From: JBDIVL01 sp039794405
GTDB lineage: Bacteria > Planctomycetota > Brocadiia > Brocadiales > Brocadiaceae
NCBI GenBank assembly: GCA_039794405.1
Contig: JBDIVL010000014.1
Coordinates: forward strand, 1-64,000
Reading direction: 5' to 3'
DNA length: 64,000 nt
Shown: positions 7,687 through 15,729 of the stretch, piece after piece
Position numbering within the stretch: position 1 is the stretch's first letter
Layout of the letters: each line of letters opens with the position of its first letter
Translations under genes and position numbers: made by a program
The notes under the pieces: model-generated
What the model was told of the DNA's origin: nothing
The model's database searches: none
What the model saw: the letters and a program-made list of their open reading frames with translations, nothing else

Positions 7687-8595
7687 TTATTTTACTAACA
7701 GAAATTGTGTTACATCTATTATGTTAGTTGTGTAGTATAGGTTGATAGTATCTTCTTTGAAGTTTATATAAACATCTATGGTATTTTGCTTATATTTTGA
7801 AAGGTCAGTTATAACCTTTTGAACTTCCTTAAGAGGAATAAGTAATACACCGCCTCTTGGAACTAAAAGATAACCATCCCCTTCCTGTAAAGAATCCTTA
7901 AATCTATCACGGAAAGTGATTTGCCAGTGTTTTGGATTATTTTTAGGCTTAGGACTTCCAGGTCTAATGTATGTTTTTTCACCGTTCAAGATAGCTTCAT
8001 CCGCCCTCCATTTATCAAGTTTATAGCCTTTCTTCTCCAATATAGTTTTCAATTCATCTCTGTGAACCTCTTCCTGTCCTGGCTTCTCAAGAAGTTTAAC
8101 AATCAAATTCTTTTTCATAAGGAGAAAATCAAACTCATCCTTTAGTGTCTGAAACAAGGACTTTTGCTGTGGATTATGTTTTTGAGGTTCTCCTTGTGCA
8201 ACAACTGAATATCGGTTTGCTTTGAATAATGAAATCAAATACAATTCTAATGATTTCCTTATGACGGAATCATTAAAATCAGACTGCAATGCCGATCTGC
8301 CATCATTGATAATAACAGCCCTGTCCCAATGTTTAATCTTATCTTCAGGAGAAATTGAGTGGGTTTTGAGTCTGTTATAAATATCTTTTGCTTCACCGAT
8401 ATATACCTTTCTGGATGTGGCGTCAAATAGGATGTAGATACCCGGATATTCAAGATTTCCCCAATCTTTCTTTAATATTTCCAGTGCATGCAATGTTTTC
8501 GGAATATCCCAAGAACGTAAATGACCTGTTGTCCTCGCTCTAATTATTCCATCACCGTTTTTTATATCCTGATGATACCCAAATTTGTCTTCCAT
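7687..8595 (-). CDS. GIY-YIG nuclease, probable type II restriction endonuclease
   Basis: A 302-residue protein with a GIY-YIG catalytic domain: PGIYILFD (GIY at 52-54), KVYIGEAKDIYNRLKTH (YIG at 65-67, conserved Arg75), and a helix-rich region to about 130. The rest (about 150-300) is probably the DNA-recognition part. GIY-YIG nucleases cleave DNA with a metal ion; restriction enzymes such as Eco29kI use this fold. The gene begins 16 bases after a DNA methyltransferase on the same strand, the classical pairing of a type II system. The frame ends early compared with an open continuation downstream (7491-7686), so the protein may be truncated and inactive. Confidence 0.75.
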   Translation of the reverse strand: MEDKFGYHQDIKNGDGIIRARTTGHLRSWDIPKTLHALEILKKDWGNLEYPGIYILFDATSRKVYIGEAKDIYNRLKTHSISPEDKIKHWDRAVIINDGRSALQSDFNDSVIRKSLELYLISLFKANRYSVVAQGEPQKHNPQQKSLFQTLKDEFDFLLMKKNLIVKLLEKPGQEEVHRDELKTILEKKGYKLDKWRADEAILNGEKTYIRPGSPKPKNNPKHWQITFRDRFKDSLQEGDGYLLVPRGGVLLIPLKEVQKVITDLSKYKQNTIDVYINFKEDTINLYYTTNIIDVTQFLLVK

Positions 8596-8611
8596 TGTCC
8601 TGTATTCCTTG

Positions 8612-9979
8612 TTAACTCCTTTTTAGTGTAATTATGGTTTCTCTTAGTCTATAGTTTCTTACCTGACCTGACCGGCGATTCCGTGCTTTTTCTATCTTTT
8701 CAATTGTGAGTCCAAGTTCCGTCCCAATTTTGGCTAATAATAAGTCTGTAGGTACATAAACATCGGCAATTAAGCTATCACCAACAACAAGAATAAAACG
8801 GCCATTTGATTTAAGAGTTTTAGTGACTATACCCATAACCTTATACATATCATCGAAATATTTATGCACGATATGGGGCATATCGCTTCTCCGGTAATTA
8901 CCTCTTCTTTTTATATTTTTTTCGATATTTGTTTTTATTTCTTCTATCCAACTATTTGAATACTTCGAGCCTGTCTGAGCAAATGTCTTGATTAATCCTT
9001 TGGATACGTTATCACAAACAACAAGACTATCCTTTACTTTTTTAGCGTCTTTTGATTCTTTGGTAAAACTAAGCCATGCCATTTCAATCTTGTAGTTCAT
9101 AACATAGTCAAGTCCATTCATATACGGTGGTGAGGTAATAACAAGATCAAAAAAGTGTTTATGTCTGCATTCCATCGCATTGACAAGCAAAACCTTACTC
9201 TCGACAAAGACATTCTTTTTGTATTTAGACTGAAGAATTTCCAGGTCTTTGCAAATGTCTTTAATCTTATGTTCCATGAGTATCCAGGGGGCATTGTCGG
9301 CAACTTTTTTACCTTTCCAATATCCAAGACATGGGGTTCTTTTAAGATTGCTGCAATCAATCAAAATTGAAGAGAACGCAAGCAAGATGAGATTTTTAAC
9401 CTTAATTTGTTCTTTTATTTTTGTAGGAATAGAATCAATTCCGCCCTTTAGGAATTCTAAGTTCCTTAGTACCTCTGTATTGAATTGATTCTCGGATTTA
9501 AGAAACTCAGGGGCAGGAGTTTTTAAGTCTTTAGGGATAGATGAAAACATTTCCCAGAGTAATTTAGGGTCAACATCCCATGAATTAACCTTTACATCTG
9601 CAATAAATTGAAGGAGCGGATTTAACTCAGTTCCTGTAGATTTATAGCCATTTAACTTACTTTGGGTAAGGACAGTTCCGCAGCCAGCAAAGGGGTCAAG
9701 GATAATGGGTGATTTATAATCATCTTTATATTGGTCAAGTATTGACTGTACAAATGCAGCAGAAAACCCTTGGATATAAGGAGCCCATCGGTGAACATGT
9801 TCACCAAAATTCGATGTGAATTGTATCGGCTGTTTTCTTTCAATGATATCAATGCTTAATTCTTTTAGGTAAGGTTTTGAATCAATATCGCATGAGCCGC
9901 CGAACTTTGGGGAAGAAAGTACGTTTTTCTTTCTGATGTTAGTTATATTGTTATCTGTGAAGGGTAATTTTAGTTGCAT
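8612..9979 (-). CDS. DNA methyltransferase (N4-cytosine/N6-adenine, TSPPY type)
   Basis: A 455-residue methyltransferase. The SAM-binding motif I, DPFAGCGT, is at residues 95-102, and the catalytic motif IV, TSPPYMNGLDY, at 282-292. Downstream are HIVHKYFDDMYKVM and a final RFILVVGDS strand. The large insert between motifs I and IV could hold the target-recognition domain. SPPY is usual for N4-cytosine methylases but also occurs in some N6-adenine enzymes, so the methylated base is not certain. It would protect host sites from the adjacent GIY-YIG nuclease. 88 bases separate it from the upstream RelA/SpoT-fold gene, so it may have its own promoter. Confidence 0.85.
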   Translation of the reverse strand: MQLKLPFTDNNITNIRKKNVLSSPKFGGSCDIDSKPYLKELSIDIIERKQPIQFTSNFGEHVHRWAPYIQGFSAAFVQSILDQYKDDYKSPIILDPFAGCGTVLTQSKLNGYKSTGTELNPLLQFIADVKVNSWDVDPKLLWEMFSSIPKDLKTPAPEFLKSENQFNTEVLRNLEFLKGGIDSIPTKIKEQIKVKNLILLAFSSILIDCSNLKRTPCLGYWKGKKVADNAPWILMEHKIKDICKDLEILQSKYKKNVFVESKVLLVNAMECRHKHFFDLVITSPPYMNGLDYVMNYKIEMAWLSFTKESKDAKKVKDSLVVCDNVSKGLIKTFAQTGSKYSNSWIEEIKTNIEKNIKRRGNYRRSDMPHIVHKYFDDMYKVMGIVTKTLKSNGRFILVVGDSLIADVYVPTDLLLAKIGTELGLTIEKIEKARNRRSGQVRNYRLRETIITLKRS

Positions 9980-10067
9980 TGTTTAATATTTCCAGCTAAA
10001 GAAGTTTCGTGCACAACCTACTCAAGGCTTATGATTTCTTTCCACTCATTTGCTGTACTCTAATTTT

Positions 10068-11039
10068 TCACATATGAAAAATAACATTTCTCAATGAATT
10101 TTTATCGACATGCGTGGGTATATCGATTTCTTGCGGAATAAAAATCTTGAATCTTTTTGGCTCAGATGATAAAAAGCAAAGAAGTTTTTCAGTTTCCTGG
10201 TTAAGTAAAGACTGTATTATTATTCCATAGGGAGACAAGTTTAGTGTTTTGACACCCCTGCCTATTTTAGTCTCTTCATCGAGTATTTCCCGCAGTCTAT
10301 TTATTTTTATGTCTACTGACTTCAATATTGACATAACATTACTTGCTAAACGGACCATATCTTTTGGTAAATCAGACATGGACCATAGACCTTTAAGTAG
10401 TTCAATAATTTTAAGCAAATCGGTTATTCGTTCACTCTTCTTATTTAATACTTGTGATGCTGCAAGTTTTTCTGCTTCAAGAATTGAAATTTCTGCGTGT
10501 TCGAGCATTGCCTTTATCTGATATGCAATACGCTCTTTTGCCCAACTAATACTGTCACTCTTATAGATAAGGTCGTGGGTTGCAATGCTCCATGCATGCT
10601 GCAAAAAGGTTTTAATTTGCACTTCGAATAAAATACCATCAATGCCAGTAGGCCGTACCATTGGGTCATCTTTCCATCTAACATAGAGACGTAAATCATC
10701 AAAAGGAAAAGAATGCGTATCCTTAGATGTATATCCCTCCGATGGTGGTCTCCTATCATATAAATTGAAATGGCTCAAAACAATATTTTCTGCTTTTTCC
10801 AAAGAACTTTTATTTTCTACCACGAGTGTACATGCAAAAAAATCCTCAAGCTCTATTGGTTTACTTATACGACCAGTTTCTATCTTGAGCGTAAAACTCT
10901 CTAGAGATTTAAGACGGCTTTCATAATGCCATCGTACTTCTTTGAATGATATTATCCTTTCGTCTACTTTTACTTTTAGCTTTTTATTAATCTCGTATAA
11001 CTCATCATAAAGAAGACGAATTGAAGTAGGTATCTTCAT
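10068..11039 (-). CDS. RelA/SpoT-fold nucleotidyltransferase-like protein
   Basis: A 323-residue protein whose first ~160 residues resemble the (p)ppGpp synthetase domain. It has an RLKSLESFTLK block (42-52), then LEDFFACTLVV (64-74, Asp66 at the metal-ligand position). GYTSKDTHSF lies at 102-111 where the GYxSxH loop is expected. FEVQIKTFLQHAWSIATHD (138-156) carries the expected catalytic Glu139 and HAW signature. The usual DxxGxR motif is altered to DFFACT. There is no HD hydrolase, TGS or ACT domain. The C-terminal half is helical and unrecognised. The gene starts 1 base after the DUF262 stop (TAA-A-ATG), so it is translationally coupled. In a defence island a toxic nucleotide or RNA pyrophosphorylation role, as in CapRel/ToxSAS, is plausible but unproven. 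Confidence 0.75.
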   Translation of the reverse strand: MKIPTSIRLLYDELYEINKKLKVKVDERIISFKEVRWHYESRLKSLESFTLKIETGRISKPIELEDFFACTLVVENKSSLEKAENIVLSHFNLYDRRPPSEGYTSKDTHSFPFDDLRLYVRWKDDPMVRPTGIDGILFEVQIKTFLQHAWSIATHDLIYKSDSISWAKERIAYQIKAMLEHAEISILEAEKLAASQVLNKKSERITDLLKIIELLKGLWSMSDLPKDMVRLASNVMSILKSVDIKINRLREILDEETKIGRGVKTLNLSPYGIIIQSLLNQETEKLLCFLSSEPKRFKIFIPQEIDIPTHVDKNSLRNVIFHM

Positions 11040-11040
11040 T

Positions 11041-12108
11041 TTAACTTAATAATGCAGTGTTAAGAGCCTCATGCCTTGCTTGACGTTGTGATTGGTCAGT
11101 ACTAGCTTGTACACTATTCCTAAAGTATTTGTATGCAGTAAAGTAAGTATCTTCTTTTTGATCATCTAGGAATTGTTCTGGGTTTTTTTCTCTAGAAAGT
11201 CTATTAACCTTCTCCATAAACTCAGAATATTTTTTCACTATCTTTTCTGGATTAGGTAATTGATTCCCATTTAAAACAATAAATGCCCACAAACTAAAAA
11301 AATCACCGAAACCTTTTGCATAAGTAGTAACAACCGAATCTTGCTGCTCCATTTCTAAAACATATTTTTTGGCAAGTTCAAGTTTATAAAAAAAATCTTC
11401 TTCGGAAAAACTAGATATAGACTCTTGTGGTGAATCATAATCTGCATATATTTGGTCAATATAGTCTTGATCAAAACCATCAATTCTATTTTTAAGTATA
11501 ATTATCAAAAGTTCAGATATAAATTGAACGTCTTTCATTCTTTTCATTCTTGCTTTAGTAACTACACCAAGGTTCCACCATTCTTCTTTTTCAGACTCAT
11601 CTTCTGCTTTTGTTATAAACCAACCATAATATTTTGCATGTCTTAGTTCTTGTCTTTCTAATTTTTTTACGTTTCGATTAAGTCGGTCAAATACATCATT
11701 AATAACAATCCCTTCTATTGTATCTATAAATTCCACTGGCAAGACATAATCCCAAAATCTTTTCTTAAGTGAGGCATCATTTTCTATGTTTTTCCACTTT
11801 TTACCAGCTATATTCATATCTTCAAAATCCTTATCGATTGCTATTTTGTTTTCAACAAAATGAATTATAGTTTCTAATCTTTGCTTGCCATCCACTACAT
11901 GATATATTTGCTTTCCTGCCCCATTTATTTCTTTATGTAGGAATATAGCTGGACATGGATAATCGCGAAAAACTGTGTCTAGAAAATATTTTCTATCCTT
12001 TTCTGTCCATACGCTTCTACGCTGATATGAAGGATTCAAATCTAATTGGTCATTCCGATAAAGATCAAGGAACCAACTAATATCTTGTGTCGTTGATCGT
12101 CGTTTCAT
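11041..12108 (-). CDS. DUF262 (GmrS/ParB-like NTPase) protein
   Basis: A 355-residue protein with DUF262 signatures: LNPSYQRRSVW (24-34), then HVVDGKQRLETI (70-81), the nucleotide-handling motif of this family. DUF262 forms the NTPase half of GmrSD-type modification-dependent restriction and occurs in several other defence systems. The HNH/DUF1524 nuclease partner domain is absent. In its place is a separate RelA/SpoT-fold gene 1 base downstream. AAAGGAG precedes the ATG, overlapping the stop region of the upstream methyltransferase (10-base gap), so the three genes form an operon. Confidence 0.85.
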   Translation of the reverse strand: MKRRSTTQDISWFLDLYRNDQLDLNPSYQRRSVWTEKDRKYFLDTVFRDYPCPAIFLHKEINGAGKQIYHVVDGKQRLETIIHFVENKIAIDKDFEDMNIAGKKWKNIENDASLKKRFWDYVLPVEFIDTIEGIVINDVFDRLNRNVKKLERQELRHAKYYGWFITKAEDESEKEEWWNLGVVTKARMKRMKDVQFISELLIIILKNRIDGFDQDYIDQIYADYDSPQESISSFSEEDFFYKLELAKKYVLEMEQQDSVVTTYAKGFGDFFSLWAFIVLNGNQLPNPEKIVKKYSEFMEKVNRLSREKNPEQFLDDQKEDTYFTAYKYFRNSVQASTDQSQRQARHEALNTALLS

Positions 12109-12118
12109 GTTTTCTCCT

Positions 12119-14050
12119 TTAACATGAATTTTTACCTAGAAATTTTTTTATAAATTCATGCTCCTTTTCCTTTAATCCATAAGCCACAACAACTAATTGA
12201 TTTAATTTTTTAAGCAAATTTACTCTTTTTTCCCTTCTATTAATTTTTTTAATTATCTTCGTAAAATGTGCTATATCTTTTTCATATTTGCCTAACGGTA
12301 TAGGTAATCGATTTAAATCTGTTACCGAAACTTGCGTATTGCCGTTCATGGCACGGAAAAAGAATTCAACGACCTCAGAATTAAGGATACCAAGAATAAA
12401 GTATAGATCTATTGTACGATTCTTTACTGTAGGTTGAACGATATTCAAATGGTTTTCAACAAAATATCCATTACGCTCTTTTTTACAAAACTCCTCAGGT
12501 ATGCATGCAATAATGCGTGAAGGTTGTTCATCTGCTGTAATGCGTTGAACAAGGATGCATGGGCCTTCAACAGCAAGATTTTTCGTTTTTGCATTTAGCC
12601 TTAGGAAGCATGGCCTTGCAGTACCCATTCTATTAAAAGAAAAACTAAACTTCCCGACATCCGTTGCCCATACTAATGGGAGGGTATCTGGCTCTCTCTG
12701 TATTGATAATAATGGTTTAACCCTGTTCCAGACAATCTGTCCTGTTTTTGCCCGATAATTAACTTCTTGTCCGGATAAGAGAGGACTTCCCTTAATTATC
12801 TTGCTAAGAATGTTATATACATCTAAAGAATCGGCAACAAACCATACTGTTGTACCATTAAGTCGCTGGACTACTTTATTTCTGTCGACAACTATTGCCC
12901 TATGCTGATCTCTTATATCCTCCAGGGTTTTCATGAGAGAAATATTAATTTTCTTATCATTCTGTTTATCTCGCTTGAGTGAAAGAATCATCGTACCGTG
13001 AAGGACATCTTCAAAAATACTTTTTCGATCCGAGATATTAACGATTTCCTTTATCGCTGTTTTTCTTTCAATAAACTCCCTGAGATTTTTAAAATAAAGC
13101 CCTGAAAGCATCGATCGAGGAACTATGAAGCCCAATCTTCCATGTGTCCTTAACATCTCAATACCTGCATGAATAAAGAGGGCGTAAGCATTGGGATGTC
13201 CGTAAATAGACTCCGTAAAAGTGTCTTTTATATTTTGTTCCAAATTCTTTATTTTATAATAAGGCGGATTGCCTACGACAAAATCAAACTGGCCCTCTAA
13301 TGGTATATTGAATCTGTCGTAGAATAATGGGATGCCTTTTCTCCTTGAAGCTAACAAATGCAAGGTGTCAGCACAATAGACAGGCAGGGGTTGTAATTCA
13401 GCGATAGTATTCCTGGAGACAAATTCAAGGATTGGAGGCGCAAGGAGCATTGCCAAGTTTAATCGGGCAAAGAAACAAGCCTTTGGGTCAATATCTATTC
13501 CATTGATAGCCGAAACAATCATTGGATACCATTCAGACATGGGTATGGCGGCTTTTTTGAGGGCGTTCAAGTAAACGCGGCATGCCTCTCCCAAAAAGGC
13601 ACCTGAACCGCAGGCAGGGTCTATAAGCTTCTTGGGTAAAATACTTTTCGATGGAATATAATCAACCGATTTTATTATATATCTCACGATCTCTATTGGT
13701 GTTGAATATTGCCCTAACTGTTTTCTTAATTCAAGAGAAACGACGTGGAGATAATCCATGATTGCAAATTCTTTTTTATGATATTCTTCCAATATTGTTT
13801 CTTCATGTATTTGCCACGTCTGGGGATTGTCTGGATTAGGCTCACTTCCACATAAAAGTATTCTACATACAGCACCTATTTGAGACTCACTAAGTCCAAG
13901 ACCGAGCTTATCATTTTCATGGAGATAATAAGAGATAACAGCTTTGAGGAATTTTTGTTCCAGAGGAGTATCTATGAGAGGTAAAAAGTGTTGAGTCATT
14001 ATTTTAGATTTGGGAAACGGTTTTTTTCTGACTTCTGAGGCATACAACAC
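12119..14050 (-). CDS. N6-adenine DNA methyltransferase, Eco57I/TaqI-like
   Basis: A 643-residue class I methyltransferase. It has QYSTPIEIVRYI (114-125), motif I DPACGSGAFLGEACR (144-158), an acidic GIDIDPKACFFARLNLA strand (184-200), and catalytic NPPYYKIK (261-268). The C-terminal region ending in NGNTQVSVTDLNRLPIP resembles the TaqI-like target-recognition domain. No nuclease domain precedes the methylase core, so it is not a complete type IIG enzyme. It probably marks self-DNA for the downstream DUF262 / RelA-fold module. The annotated start is GTG 14050; an internal ATG at 13999 is an alternative and neither has a clear Shine-Dalgarno site. Confidence 0.85.
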   Translation of the reverse strand: MLYASEVRKKPFPKSKIMTQHFLPLIDTPLEQKFLKAVISYYLHENDKLGLGLSESQIGAVCRILLCGSEPNPDNPQTWQIHEETILEEYHKKEFAIMDYLHVVSLELRKQLGQYSTPIEIVRYIIKSVDYIPSKSILPKKLIDPACGSGAFLGEACRVYLNALKKAAIPMSEWYPMIVSAINGIDIDPKACFFARLNLAMLLAPPILEFVSRNTIAELQPLPVYCADTLHLLASRRKGIPLFYDRFNIPLEGQFDFVVGNPPYYKIKNLEQNIKDTFTESIYGHPNAYALFIHAGIEMLRTHGRLGFIVPRSMLSGLYFKNLREFIERKTAIKEIVNISDRKSIFEDVLHGTMILSLKRDKQNDKKINISLMKTLEDIRDQHRAIVVDRNKVVQRLNGTTVWFVADSLDVYNILSKIIKGSPLLSGQEVNYRAKTGQIVWNRVKPLLSIQREPDTLPLVWATDVGKFSFSFNRMGTARPCFLRLNAKTKNLAVEGPCILVQRITADEQPSRIIACIPEEFCKKERNGYFVENHLNIVQPTVKNRTIDLYFILGILNSEVVEFFFRAMNGNTQVSVTDLNRLPIPLGKYEKDIAHFTKIIKKINRREKRVNLLKKLNQLVVVAYGLKEKEHEFIKKFLGKNSC

Positions 14051-14127
14051 TTATTTCAATAGATTCAATTGAATTCATTATATATAAAATGATGTTTATG
14101 TCAAATAAAATATTTTGGAGAGATGAA

Positions 14128-14273
14128 ACTTAAATTTCAGGCAGAGGATGTTTACCTGAGCGCCGGGGAAATAGGCAAGATCGACTTCTTTTTCCTTTCC
14201 CCATGTCCATGTAGGTATTATCGAAAGTTTTGCATTTCCTGAACGGATGGAGAGTCTTCCGTTTTACTGGTTG
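14128..14273 (-). pseudogene. Decayed 3' end of a STAS/HATPase gene paralogue
   Basis: Read on the minus strand, this stretch encodes LSIRSGNAKLSIIPTWTWGK and then EKEVDLAYFPGAQVNIL. It aligns nearly residue for residue with the last ~45 residues of the intact ATPase gene at 14645-15487. A TGG codon there corresponds to TAA here, and a one-base loss occurs before the final codons. It continues in frame from the end of the ribbon-helix-helix gene, so that gene was joined to a deleted ATPase paralogue. Confidence 0.8.
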
Positions 14274-14527
14274 ACAGAACGCCTTATTGCAACAGGCTTT
14301 TCACATATACCCAAAAAATCTTCTGCAACATGCTTATCGTCTTCAGCAATCTCTTTATAAATCTTTTCTGCATATTCGACGACCTGCTGTTTTTTATAAT
14401 CGTTGATCATTTTCGTGATTGCTTCTCTAATAACTTCGCTTCGATTCTTTTTTAATTCTTGCGATATCTTATCTATTTCCACAAGAAGTTCTACTGGAAT
14501 ACTTATTCCAAGTTTTGTTACTGGCAT
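14264..14527 (-). CDS. Ribbon-helix-helix (CopG-like) protein with acquired C-terminus
   Basis: An 87-residue protein with a ribbon-helix-helix DNA-binding domain (LGISIPVELLVEIDKISQEL, then KNRSEVIREAITKMI; about residues 6-45), as in CopG/MazE-type antitoxins. No toxin gene follows. Its last residues (VAIRRSVNQ) align with AAVRRFINQ of the ATPase at 14645-15487, and the DNA beyond its stop continues that match in frame. So the original C-terminus, where an antitoxin would bind its toxin, seems replaced. It may be an orphan regulator or a decayed toxin-antitoxin remnant. Confidence 0.7.
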   Translation of the reverse strand: MPVTKLGISIPVELLVEIDKISQELKKNRSEVIREAITKMINDYKKQQVVEYAEKIYKEIAEDDKHVAEDFLGICEKPVAIRRSVNQ

Positions 14528-14644
14528 TTTAGTATCTTCTAGTAATACTATTATAAATTAGTAATATCAGGTAGAATACCAAAAAGAATACTATGTTTCA
14601 ACTTTTGATATACCTATATTTTCGAGTCCTATATTAATTGCGAA

Positions 14645-15487
14645 TTAAATTTCCGGCAAGAGGATGTTAATTTGAGCGCCGGGAAAATAGGTAAGACTGA
14701 CTTCTCTTTCCTTTCCCCGAGCCCATGCGGGTATTACCGAAAGTTTTGCAGTTCCTGAACGGATGGAAAGTTTGCCATTCCATTGATTGATGAAACGCCT
14801 TACAGCGGCAAGTCCGTGTCCTCTTCCTTTTTCTGTATATCGTGATGCCCCGTGAAGTAATGCCTTTTCAATGGCATCGAGGTCGTTTTTTAATGAAAAC
14901 CTTTCTGATAAGGACATTCTAAAACCTATCCCCATGTCCATAACGGCAATTTTTACCACATTTTTATTGATATTTTGGAAATGATATTTTTGTATTCCTA
15001 CAAATCCCCTGTTCTCACTGTGTTCAATGATATTCTGACATACCTCTGAAAGGGCTACAATAAAACCGTGAATTGCCTTCTCATCGTAATGGAGATGTCT
15101 TGCAAGTATCGAATGGGCACGGTCTTTAACCTTCCCGACAATGAAGTGGATGTCGTCGGACTTTTCTATTGGTGTGATTTCCAATAAAACATCGGAGTAA
15201 GAGTTTCTCAGGTATTTTTCTGATATGCACGGTTCGGAAGGTTCCAGGATGAAATATTCACCAGCGAATTTGAAGAAATCCATCCTTTCGAAATATTTAA
15301 GAACTTCCTCTGATTTCGGGAGATGGATAGTTTTCTGAATACCTTTTGATGTAAGGAGTTCTCCAATCTCAAGGAGACCAACCATACCGTAAGGGTCTAC
15401 GAAGGTTACCTCCTGGAGGTCAATAGGTGATGATGTATCAAGGAATTGGAGAGTTTGTTCAAAGGTGTCTTCGGTTATTTGAGTCAT
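14645..15487 (-). CDS. STAS-like plus GHKL ATPase regulatory protein
   Basis: A 280-residue protein. The N-terminal ~85 residues look STAS-like (PIDLQEVTFVDPYGMVGLLE). Residues ~110-280 form a GHKL ATPase: N-box SEVCQNIIEHS (147-157), G1 DMGIGF (184-189), and G2 GRGHGLAAVRRF (221-232). This is the anti-sigma-kinase/histidine-kinase ATP fold without a His-containing domain, typical of partner-switching regulators. A STAS-like winged-helix protein lies on the same strand at 6729-7295. A degraded paralogue fragment lies at 14128-14273. Output is unknown. Confidence 0.7.
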   Translation of the reverse strand: MTQITEDTFEQTLQFLDTSSPIDLQEVTFVDPYGMVGLLEIGELLTSKGIQKTIHLPKSEEVLKYFERMDFFKFAGEYFILEPSEPCISEKYLRNSYSDVLLEITPIEKSDDIHFIVGKVKDRAHSILARHLHYDEKAIHGFIVALSEVCQNIIEHSENRGFVGIQKYHFQNINKNVVKIAVMDMGIGFRMSLSERFSLKNDLDAIEKALLHGASRYTEKGRGHGLAAVRRFINQWNGKLSIRSGTAKLSVIPAWARGKEREVSLTYFPGAQINILLPEI

Positions 15488-15489
15488 TC

Positions 15490-15612
15490 AATTACTTCCG
15501 GGTTTCCCATGCTCTCAGTGTCCGGCCAACTGCTTCTTCTACCTGGGTTCTTGCTATCCATTCCCCGTAACCTCTCGCTAAGAGTTTGTTACGGTTGTCA
15601 TTGTAATTCCTC
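15490..15612 (-). pseudogene. Possible frameshifted micro-gene
   Basis: On the minus strand GGAGG precedes an ATG that reads MTTVTN and then stops. The adjacent frame continues LLARGYGEWIARTQVEEAVG and then RTLRAWETRK to a stop just before the ATPase gene. Together these read like a ~37-residue protein with one lost base. It could equally be chance. No family is recognised. Confidence 0.3.
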
Positions 15613-15729
15613 CAAATTAAGTAATACCAAAATTATAGGTTTGCTTAATCGAATACAGAGTAGTTTGAAATTTCGATGAGGGTATTTAAGAACTCCTGAT
15701 GCTGCAATTACTCCAATTATTACAATGGC

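Noticed and set aside
12119..14050. Complete type IIG restriction-modification enzyme
   Set aside because: No nuclease motif precedes the methylase core; the protein is only 643 residues and begins close to the methylase helical region.
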